Assembly (NCBI GenBank): GCA_005791685.1
Contig: SXVG01000085.1
Span: forward strand, 1-6,540
Direction: 5' to 3'
From: Methylotenera sp.
GTDB lineage: Bacteria; Pseudomonadota; Gammaproteobacteria; Burkholderiales; Methylophilaceae
DNA: 6,540 nucleotides
Part shown: piece by piece, positions 1-5,144 of the stretch
Numbering within the stretch: position 1 is the stretch's first letter
How the letters are laid out: the number at the start of each line of letters is the position of its first letter
Program-made: the position numbers and the translations under genes
Notes under the pieces: model-generated
Told to the model about the DNA's origin: nothing
What the model saw: only the letters and a program-made list of their open reading frames with translations
Databases searched by the model: none

Positions 1-1
1 G

Positions 2-127
2 CTAAAGCAGCAGAAAGAGCGTGTAACAACAGCATTAAAAACTGAACGTGACACGCAGAAAAGGCAAAAAGCTGTGACAGCAATACAGCAAAATAATCAG
101 GTTTTGGCTAAGCTGAATAATTACTAA
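2..127 (+). CDS. 3' end of an unidentified gene (partial)
   Basis: An open frame enters from the left edge and gives 41 residues ending LAKLNNY before TAA at 125-127. The peptide is rich in Lys, Gln, Arg, Thr and Ala, has no hydrophobic stretch, and has the look of a charged helix or coiled coil (KQQKER, TERDTQKRQK, AIQQNNQ). I do not recognise the family. Its position, ending about 150 bp before a tRNA 3' fragment, suggests it is the last gene of an integrated element, but the sequence does not show integrase motifs. The open stretch is short, so a chance frame cannot be excluded. Confidence 0.4.
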   Translation, partial: LKQQKERVTTALKTERDTQKRQKAVTAIQQNNQVLAKLNNY

Positions 128-199
128 AGTTTAGAGATTGTGACGGTAGAGTGTGCGTTTTTTCTACGTGTATTTAACTGCCTAACAATTGTTTTAACA

Positions 200-218
200 T
201 TACACATTACGTTACACA
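200..218 (+). repeat. two direct TTACACA repeats 12 bp apart
   Basis: TTACACA occurs at 200-206 and again at 212-218 within AT-rich DNA on the presumed element side of the tRNA fragment. On the other side the related TTGCACA occurs at 359-365 and 370-376. Short paired direct repeats beside an attachment core resemble arm-type binding sites of tyrosine recombinases. The assignment is inference and 7-mers of this kind can arise by chance. The rest of 128-276 shows no gene I can support. Confidence 0.25.
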
Positions 219-276
219 CCATTTTATATCACGCTATAACAGCCATAAATCAACGTTTTTTTGATAATGTTCGCAA

Positions 277-321
277 TTCATAATCCTGGGGTCGAGGGTT
301 CAAGTCCCTCTTTCCCACTAC
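277..321 (+). pseudogene. tRNA 3'-half fragment, candidate attR site of an integrated element
   Basis: The sequence matches the 3' half of a tRNA. A seven-base loop TTCATAA (277-283) contains a CAT anticodon. It is followed by a five-base stem strand, a GGGTC variable region, and a perfect T-arm of stem GAGGG (294-298), loop TTCAAGT and stem CCCTC (306-310). The acceptor strand TTTCCCA is at 311-317. The bases upstream of the anticodon loop do not pair with the 3' anticodon strand, and no matching 5' half is present. Identity beginning at the anticodon loop is typical of integrase crossover sites in tRNA genes. The terminal CCA is not intact (CTAC), as expected for a scar free to drift. The CAT anticodon with GGGTC variable region resembles a Met-type tRNA, but this identity is tentative. 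Confidence 0.65.
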
Positions 322-353
322 AAGCGGCTTACAGCAATGTAAGCCGCTTTTTT
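322..353 (+). terminator. strong intrinsic terminator behind the tRNA fragment
   Basis: A perfect 12-bp stem (322-333 with 338-349) closes a GCAA tetraloop of the stable GNRA class and runs into a T tract at 348-353. It starts right after the tRNA acceptor strand, the usual place for a tRNA terminator. It therefore suggests that DNA to the right is the ancestral flank of the tRNA. It also isolates hipBA from transcription entering from the left. Confidence 0.85.
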
Positions 354-399
354 CTTCATTGCACAGTCGTTGCACACTTCATAGTTTGAGCGCATAGTA

Positions 400-418
400 T
401 ATAAAAGGCACTTTTATA
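400..418 (+). promoter_or_regulatory. 7-bp perfect inverted repeat upstream of hipB
   Basis: TATAAAA (400-406) and TTTTATA (412-418) form a perfect inverted repeat around the spacer GGCAC. The site lies about 140 bp upstream of hipB. Its centre carries the same GGCACTT core seen at other promoters in the window. Its form is that of an operator; the protein that would bind it is unknown, HipB being one candidate. The 354-499 stretch holds no gene I can support. Confidence 0.35.
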
Positions 419-457
419 CCGATTAAAAACAAATATCATATCAATAGGTAAAAATAT

Positions 458-467
458 GCCACTTAAT
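458..467 (+). repeat. GCCACTTAAT motif, upstream copy
   Basis: The 10-mer GCCACTTAAT at 458-467 is repeated exactly at 508-517, with starts 50 bp apart. Both are upstream of hipB. Two exact copies at this spacing in a promoter region suggest a pair of binding sites for a regulator, possibly the HipB dimer, but the motif is not the TATCC-N8-GGATA operator known for E. coli HipB. Confidence 0.35.
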
Positions 468-500
468 AAGATAAATTTAACTTCCTTATAAAATTAGGCA

Positions 501-520
501 TATAATGGCCACTTAATGGC
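501..520 (+). promoter_or_regulatory. hipBA promoter -10 box with overlapping operator-like dyad
   Basis: A perfect TATAAT lies at 501-506. No convincing -35 element is seen 16-18 bp upstream. Directly after it, GCCA (508-511) and TGGC (517-520) flank CTTAA to form a small inverted repeat that would cover the transcription start at about 513. That geometry suits autorepression by the antitoxin, which is the rule for hipBA modules. The predicted 5' leader is about 40 nt. No good Shine-Dalgarno sequence is visible before the hipB ATG at 554, so its translation may be weak or depend on other leader features. Confidence 0.5.
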
Positions 521-553
521 TATAAACCATAATAACCGGCACATATTAACCTA

Positions 554-874
554 ATGAGCACACTTCTATTCAATACACCAGAAGAACTCCAAGCCGCACT
601 AGGGGAACGGTTACGCCGCCTACGTCTTAACCGTAACCTTGATCAGCGCACCGCCGCTGAGAAGGCCGGCGTCTCAGAAAGAGCCCTGCGCAACCTTGAA
701 GCTGGGCGGGGATCAACTGTAGAAACCATGTTACGTGTATTGAAAGCACTTGAATATCTCCAGGGAATAGACATACTTGCCCCGGAAACCAGTATCAATC
801 CACTCGATTTATTGCGCCAGCCCAAGGCGCCGCAGCGCGCACGGCGTAGCATCAAGTCACCGAAAGAAATTTGA
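554..874 (+). CDS. hipB: HipB-like antitoxin, XRE-family helix-turn-helix regulator
   Basis: This 106-residue protein has a single helix-turn-helix domain of the XRE/Cro type at about residues 16-70. Its recognition region reads RTAAEKAGVSERALRNLEAG, followed by the usual TVETMLRVLKAL helix. The C-terminal third (about 71-106) is a tail ending in a basic run (RARRSIKSPKE). Antitoxins of this family bind the HipA kinase and repress their own operon as a complex with it. The identification rests on the domain plus its position: the stop codon TGA overlaps the ATG of a clear hipA by one base. The ATG at 554 is the natural start because it lies just before the domain and about 40 nt after a TATAAT. 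The lack of a clear ribosome binding site is odd for an antitoxin, which normally must be made in excess. Confidence 0.9.
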   Translation: MSTLLFNTPEELQAALGERLRRLRLNRNLDQRTAAEKAGVSERALRNLEAGRGSTVETMLRVLKALEYLQGIDILAPETSINPLDLLRQPKAPQRARRSIKSPKEI

Positions 875-2163
875 TGGACACACCAGTCATTGAAGTCCGC
901 ATCTGGGGTAAGCGTGTTGGCGCTGTGGCACCAGACCCGCGCTTGGGCTGTTACGTATTTGCTTATGATCCAGCATGGCGGAGGCGCGGCATCGAATTGG
1001 CGCCGCTCACCATGCCGCTGGATGATTCTCGCACGACATTTGCCTTCGCTGATCTTTCTGAGCCAAGCTACAAACGGCTACCGGGTCTACTCGCCGACGC
1101 ATTACCAGACGACTTCGGTAATGCGCTCATTGACGCCTGGATGTCCCGCGAAGGTGTCGAAAAACGCGCCATCACGACACTCGACCGTCTAGCCTATATG
1201 GGTAAACGCGGCATGGGTGCGTTGGAATTTAAACCCGCGCGTGGCGCACACCGTGAAAATGCGGAACCACTAGAAATGAAAACCCTGGTAGAAGCCGCTC
1301 GCATGGTCATTCATGGCGATCTATCTGGTGATGTAGAAGCACAGGCAGCACTCGCTAATATTATCCAGGTTGGCACTTCTGCTGGAGGCGCTCGCGCAAA
1401 AGCCGTTGTTACCTGGAACCCTGAAACAAACCAAATTCGTAGTGGTCAGTTTGATGCGGCGCCTGGGTTTGAGCATTGGCTACTCAAGTTTGATGGTATT
1501 GGCAAAGATTCTGAGCTTGGTGGTAGCGCAGATTATGGCCGTATCGAATACGCTTATCACCTGATGGCAAATGCCGCTGGCATCAAGATGTCGCCTTGTC
1601 GGTTACTGGAAGAAAGTGGCCGCGCCCACTTTATGACCCACCGCTTTGACCGTGAAGTAAATAATAAAGATACGATTAAGCATCACGTGCAGACGCTTTG
1701 TGCCATAGATCACCTTGACTACAAACAACGCGCCACTCATGCCTATGCTCAGCTCTTCATGGCCATCGCCAGGCTCAAACTGGGAGACGAAGCCATCGGC
1801 CAAGCATTCCGCCGCATGGCTTTTAATGTCATGGCAAGAAATTGTGATGATCACACCAAAAACTTTGCTTTCCGCCTCAAGCAAGGCGAATCGTGGGAGC
1901 TGGCCCCGGCTTACGACGTAACACATGCCTACAACCCCCAGGGTGAATGGACCTACCAGCATTTGATGAGTGTCAACGGAAAGTTCAGTGGGATCACGCG
2001 TGCGGATTTACTGGTGGAAGCCGAGCGCTTCGGCGTCCGCCGCCCCCTGGACTTACTAGTTGAAGTACGCGCAGCCCTGGATGATTGGCAGCAATTTGCC
2101 AAGGATGCTGGTTTAAACACTACAACCGCCAACACCATTGCTGCTGACTTTGAACTAATTTGA
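874..2163 (+). CDS. hipA: HipA-family serine/threonine kinase toxin
   Basis: The 429-residue product is close to the length of E. coli HipA (440). HipA phosphorylates aminoacyl-tRNA synthetases (GltX in E. coli), which stalls translation and produces dormancy; the target here cannot be read from the sequence. The N-terminal domain is at about 1-110. The Ser/Gly-rich ATP-site loop TSAGGARAKA (168-177) has Ser169 at the position of the autophosphorylated Ser150. The nucleotide-binding lysine lies in WLLKFDG (Lys205). The catalytic loop NCDDHTKN (323-330) supplies Asp325 and Asn330, and LAPAYD (343-348) supplies the metal-binding Asp348, with the same 18-residue spacing as Asn314 to Asp332 in E. 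coli. All key residues are present, so the toxin looks active. I chose ATG 874, which shares one base with the hipB stop; an in-frame TTG lies one codon upstream at 871. Close overlap implies translational coupling to hipB. Confidence 0.93.
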   Translation: MDTPVIEVRIWGKRVGAVAPDPRLGCYVFAYDPAWRRRGIELAPLTMPLDDSRTTFAFADLSEPSYKRLPGLLADALPDDFGNALIDAWMSREGVEKRAITTLDRLAYMGKRGMGALEFKPARGAHRENAEPLEMKTLVEAARMVIHGDLSGDVEAQAALANIIQVGTSAGGARAKAVVTWNPETNQIRSGQFDAAPGFEHWLLKFDGIGKDSELGGSADYGRIEYAYHLMANAAGIKMSPCRLLEESGRAHFMTHRFDREVNNKDTIKHHVQTLCAIDHLDYKQRATHAYAQLFMAIARLKLGDEAIGQAFRRMAFNVMARNCDDHTKNFAFRLKQGESWELAPAYDVTHAYNPQGEWTYQHLMSVNGKFSGITRADLLVEAERFGVRRPLDLLVEVRAALDDWQQFAKDAGLNTTTANTIAADFELI

Positions 2164-2236
2164 AATTGAGCGAATAACAATGAAAACAGCCCTCGCCCGA
2201 GAACATCGCAAAACCATGGAATCCTTAATTACTTCA

Positions 2237-2333
2237 TGTCGATAAAACTGATAAAAATCGACTCGTTCTATTGACGTGTCGATTGCATCGACATACTGCC
2301 TAGCTCATGTCGATAAAATGCAGAATGCGACAC
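2237..2333 (+). repeat. array of three TGTCGAT inverted repeats with 35-bp centre spacing
   Basis: Three dyads are built from the same half-site. Dyad 1 pairs GTCGAT at 2238-2243 with ATCGAC at 2257-2262. Dyad 2 is the perfect TGTCGATTGCATCGACA at 2277-2293. Dyad 3 pairs TGTCG at 2308-2312 with CGACA at 2328-2332. Centres fall at 2250, 2285 and 2320. The outer two also share CATGTCGATAAAA as an exact direct repeat (2235-2247 and 2306-2318). The array occupies the gap between hipA and the next gene. It could be a multi-site operator or a recombination site such as a resolvase res region, whose half-sites often begin TGTC. No recombinase gene is in the window. Confidence 0.6.
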
Positions 2334-2343
2334 GTCTTATTCA

Positions 2344-2365
2344 CACCAGCAAGGTGGCTTTTTTT
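2344..2365 (+). terminator. weak candidate intrinsic terminator
   Basis: CACC (2344-2347) and GGTG (2353-2356) can pair around AGCAA. After GC at 2357-2358 comes a run of seven T (2359-2365). The four-base stem is short, and an alternative pairing of CCAGCA (2346-2351) with TGCTGG (2367-2372) would enclose the T run. It is placed to end transcription from hipBA or from within the dyad array before the next gene's promoter. Confidence 0.35.
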
Positions 2366-2377
2366 ATGCTGGCTTAT

Positions 2378-2397
2378 TAGAATGGCACTTAATAGCT
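2378..2397 (+). promoter_or_regulatory. candidate promoter and motif for the barrel-protein gene
   Basis: TAGAAT at 2378-2383 matches the -10 consensus at five of six positions, and no good -35 box is seen. It runs directly into GGCACTTAATAGC, nearly the same sequence that follows the hipB -10 box (GGCCACTTAATGGC). The start codon of the downstream gene lies about 60 bp further on at 2442. The parallel suggests shared control of the two units. Confidence 0.4.
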
Positions 2398-2441
2398 AAC
2401 ACCGAAGTTATTACAAAACACTCCAAGAAAAAAGGGTGGCC

Positions 2442-3965
2442 ATGATTAAACCATTTTTCAGCGGGCTCGTTGTCCTAGGCGCATCGCTGGTGACGAACAT
2501 AGCCATGGCACAAGAAATGGCGCCTGAACCCGCTAGCCTCAGCAAGACTGAGGGCATGATCATGCTGGACTATCAAGCCATTCCCGTCCCCAATAATCCG
2601 TCTATAGACTTGATGGGCTTCCATGTCATGAGCCGAGTGAATGACTGGTTGTACCTGGGCGTCGGCGCGCATGCGCCCTTATTCAAGGGTGAATACGGTG
2701 GCTTCATGACATTCGACGTCACTGCCCACGCACAACGCAAGGTGTGGGGCGACTTCTTTGTGAATGCTGGCGTTTCCGCCGGGGGCGGGGGCGGTGGAAA
2801 AAGCGTGGAACAGAGCAGAGTACTTTCTGGCACCGGCGGATTCATCAAAAATTACCTAGGCCTGGGCTACGACTTCAAAGACTTTTCCGTGGGCGCGAAT
2901 TACGCCAAAATGAAGTTCACCAACTCTGCCATAGACCACGCCCAACTCAACGCTTACGTGCAATTCCCCATTTCATATGCCATCGGCGCCTACGCCAACT
3001 CAGGGGAGAAGGTCGCAACCGACCCAACCGCACTCTGGGAACCCCTGGCCGATACCGGTGAAAACATGCTGACCATAGGGTTGGACAACTTCTTGCAGAT
3101 CAAGCCCGAGGGCACCAACAAAAGTACCATTCATGTGGCCGATCTGCAGTTCTCGCATTTCATGACGCAACATGCTTATTGGTATCTCGATATGGGTGTG
3201 GGTTACAGCGGCCTGCCCCTCTACAACCAACTGCTGGGTGGCCTAGGTTATCGATTCTACCTTGCTCCGCAACTCGCCCTTTACGGTCAGCTAGGCATAG
3301 GCTCTGGTGGGTATGCGCCATTAACCATCAATACTGGCGCCGGATTGCTGGTCTATCCCAAAGTCTCTGCCGAATACATGCTGGACAAGAATTTTGGGCT
3401 GGCTTTATCGGCGGGCTATTTGGACGCCCCCAAAGGCTCATCCAAAAACTACACCTTGGGCGCAGCCATGAATTACCACATTCATGCTGGCGGTGGTAAT
3501 TCAAACAGCGCTACGACGGATGCAGTCTTCAGTGGCTATCGATTCAATGTGTTCCAGCAAACCGAGTTCGACGTAAAATATAGAGATCAGGCGCAGGGTA
3601 AGGTCAACATGCTGTCCGTGCAGATCGACAATCTGATCAACGACCACATTTACATCCCCATACAAGCCAGTGTTGCTTACAACGCCTACCGAAGTTACCC
3701 AGGCTACGGTGAGTTTTTGGGTGGCATCGGCATACAAAACAAATACGACAAAGACAATAAGCTACAAGGGTTCGGACAGGTATTGCTGGGAACAAATGTG
3801 CATGGCCTAATAGTCAAATCAGGTCTTGGTTTAAATTACAGCGTTAGCGATCATTTAGCCATTTACGGATTGCTTGGCCAGACCACGGGGATAGACCACG
3901 ATAAATTCAAATCGAACTACCTAGGTTTAGGCTTGACTTCTCGCTTCTCCGTACCGAACTGGTAA
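2442..3965 (+). CDS. predicted outer-membrane beta-barrel protein with three internal repeats
   Basis: I do not recognise a named family. The 507-residue product starts with a clear signal peptide (MIKPFFSGLVVLGASLVTNIAMA, split here as MIKPFF, then a hydrophobic core, then AMA at 21-23) with likely cleavage before QEMAPEP. The mature part alternates polar and hydrophobic or aromatic residues and is full of Gly, Tyr and Phe, as in outer-membrane beta strands. It contains a Gly run (GGGGGG at about 114-119). Three degenerate units of about 140 residues are visible, near 36-178, 207-345 and 366-502, each with a strand like YLGVGA or YLDMGV, a Gly-rich middle and a final strand such as NYLGLGL. 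The last residue is Trp. ATG 2442 is preferred because AGGG sits five bases upstream; an in-frame GTG at 2436 overlaps that site. The isomerase gene begins 101 bp downstream with its own -10 box. Confidence 0.7.
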   Translation: MIKPFFSGLVVLGASLVTNIAMAQEMAPEPASLSKTEGMIMLDYQAIPVPNNPSIDLMGFHVMSRVNDWLYLGVGAHAPLFKGEYGGFMTFDVTAHAQRKVWGDFFVNAGVSAGGGGGGKSVEQSRVLSGTGGFIKNYLGLGYDFKDFSVGANYAKMKFTNSAIDHAQLNAYVQFPISYAIGAYANSGEKVATDPTALWEPLADTGENMLTIGLDNFLQIKPEGTNKSTIHVADLQFSHFMTQHAYWYLDMGVGYSGLPLYNQLLGGLGYRFYLAPQLALYGQLGIGSGGYAPLTINTGAGLLVYPKVSAEYMLDKNFGLALSAGYLDAPKGSSKNYTLGAAMNYHIHAGGGNSNSATTDAVFSGYRFNVFQQTEFDVKYRDQAQGKVNMLSVQIDNLINDHIYIPIQASVAYNAYRSYPGYGEFLGGIGIQNKYDKDNKLQGFGQVLLGTNVHGLIVKSGLGLNYSVSDHLAIYGLLGQTTGIDHDKFKSNYLGLGLTSRFSVPNW

Positions 3966-4029
3966 AATACCCTATGCTCAGCCGTGTCATCGCTACCCAA
4001 TTGCTTACGCCACTCCGCACGCCTTAGTT

Positions 4030-4050
4030 TATAATTGCAGCCACTTATTA
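4030..4050 (+). promoter_or_regulatory. candidate -10 box and motif before the isomerase gene
   Basis: TATAAT at 4030-4035 is a perfect -10 hexamer without a well-spaced -35 box; TTGCTT at 4001-4006 is 23 bp away, which is too far. Four bases later GCCACTTATTA (4040-4050) repeats, with one change, the motif found after the hipB -10 box. A possible ribosome binding site AAAGGA (4052-4057) stands nine bases before the ATG at 4067. Confidence 0.4.
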
Positions 4051-4066
4051 CAAAGGATGCTAGGCC

Positions 4067-4912
4067 ATGGCCAGTTCACGTTTTAGCCACGTAACGCAAT
4101 ACCTCTTCTGCCTCAGTCTTATGCTATTTTGCGGCCACAGCCTGGCTGCCGAAAAAGCCAGTAAAGCCAACCCCGTCACGGAAACAGCTAAAGTATTAAA
4201 AACCGTCAATGGCGTGGCCATTAGCCAAGAGCAACTCAATCATTTTTTACAGAACCTGCAAGCACAAGGCCAGTAAATAGGTCCCGATGCAGAAAAAATG
4301 GTCTTGAATGAATTGGTGGCCCGCGAACTGGTGGCGGCCGATGCGCGCAAGAAAAAATTAGACACCCTGCCCGAAGTGAAAGCACAAGTAAAATTGATGC
4401 AGCAACAAGTCTTGGTGGACGCTTGGTTTGCTGACTATTTCAAAAAAAATCCGATTAAAGAAGAAGACGTGCGCGACGAATACAACCGTCAATTGGACTC
4501 CACCAAGAGCGGTAGAAATGCCAACGAATACAGCGTGTCGCAAATACTGTTGGGTAACGAACAAGATGCGCAAGACGTGAGCAAACGCTTAGAAAACAAC
4601 GAATCCTTTGAACGCATTGCACAAGAAAAATCCTTGGACAAAGCCTCGGCCGCACAAGGCGGTAAACTGGGTTGGCTGCTGCCCAGCATGATAGTCAAAC
4701 CGCTGGATGACATTATTCTTAGCCTAAAAAAAGGCAGTGTCAGCAACCCACTGCAAACCAATTTGGGCTGGCACATTCTTAAAGTGGACGACGTGCGTAA
4801 ATTCAAACCGGCCACCTATGACGATGCTAAAGCCAATGTCATCAAAGGCTTGGTGGATGCCAAACGTAAAACCTTGGTGGAAGAGCTGGCCAAAACAGCG
4901 GTGATTAAATAG
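4067..4912 (+). pseudogene. periplasmic PpiC/parvulin-type peptidyl-prolyl isomerase interrupted by an in-frame TAA
   Basis: Read through, the frame encodes 281 positions. A signal peptide (about 1-27, hydrophobic LFCLSLMLFCGHSLA) precedes a SurA/PrsA-like N-terminal helical region beginning VNGVAISQEQLNHF (48-61) and continuing MVLNELVARELVAADA. A PpiC rotamase domain lies at about 154-240, with YSVSQILL, GGKLGW (198-203), LKKGSVSNP and GWHILKV (234-240). A C-terminal helix follows. Such proteins assist folding of exported proteins in the periplasm. TAA at 4274-4276 interrupts codon 70. The downstream part resumes in the same frame with no shift and stays open for 211 codons, so one base change would account for it. 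The usual His of the first rotamase strand (HIL) is Gln here. ATG 4298 could restart translation but would lack the signal peptide and has no clear ribosome binding site. Recent mutation, sequencing error or readthrough remain possible. Confidence 0.85.
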
Positions 4913-5019
4913 TTACCAATGCAGTGCGGGTCGGTGTAAATACATCAAACCTCAAGGGCATTTAGCCAATTTGCTGCATCCCTAAGCTGAACGCCTTTAT
5001 GGTCAGACATTAAATTATT

Positions 5020-5061
5020 AAAAAGTCGCGACTATTTTATAAACAAATGCAAAAAAGTCGC
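5020..5061 (+). repeat. AAAAAGTCGC direct repeats with a 10-bp palindrome
   Basis: AAAAAGTCGC occurs at 5020-5029 and 5052-5061, starts 32 bp apart, each followed by an A/T-rich run similar to ATTTTA. The first copy is part of the perfect palindrome AGTCGCGACT (5024-5033). The repeats lie in the AT-rich gap between the isomerase gene and the convergent adhesin gene. No gene or known element explains them. The rest of 4913-5019 shows nothing I can name. Confidence 0.4.
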
Positions 5062-5124
5062 AATTTTAATTGATGAAAGATCAAGCGTCGGGATAAGTCA
5101 GCTTATGGCTTCCCCACATCATAC

Positions 5125-5144
5125 AGGCGATTGCATCGCCTTTT
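5125..5144 (+). terminator. candidate hairpin terminator between convergent genes
   Basis: AGGCGAT (5125-5131) and ATCGCCT (5135-5141) form a perfect 7-bp stem around TGC, followed by TTTT at 5141-5144. In the plus direction this is a short-tract terminator that could end transcription from the isomerase side. It overlaps the stop codon of the minus-strand adhesin gene, for which there is no T tract on the proper side. The central 11 bases CGATTGCATCG are identical to the core of the middle dyad at 2280-2290. Confidence 0.5.

Noticed and set aside
456..491. 11-codon leader-peptide-like frame MPLNKINLTSL upstream of hipB
   Set aside because: It lies upstream of the likely -10 box, so it would not be on the hipB transcript, and it overlaps the repeated motif.
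1603..1962. 119-codon minus-strand open frame inside hipA
   Set aside because: It lies wholly antisense to strongly supported hipA kinase motifs and has no recognisable domain.
2180..2245. 21-codon frame MKTALAREHRKTMESLITSCR after hipA
   Set aside because: It has no clear ribosome binding site, ends inside the dyad array and matches nothing I know; it could be a gene remnant but there is too little to support it.
2277..2293. Junction of two IS21-type insertion-sequence ends
   Set aside because: IS21-like ends often begin TGTCGAT, but a tandem junction would place ATCGACA before TGTCGAT; here the order is reversed and no transposase is present.
2235..2335. DnaA boxes or replication origin
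   Set aside because: The reverse complement TTATCGACA differs by one base from TTATCCACA at a conserved position, and there is no replication gene or AT-rich unwinding region next to it.
2573..2848. Minus-strand and alternative-frame open stretches across the barrel gene
   Set aside because: They shadow a continuous plus-strand frame with signal peptide and repeat structure; Pro- and Arg-rich compositions are typical of out-of-frame reading.
4358..4815. Overlapping minus-strand frames across the isomerase gene
   Set aside because: They are antisense to the recognisable PpiC domain and show no domain of their own.
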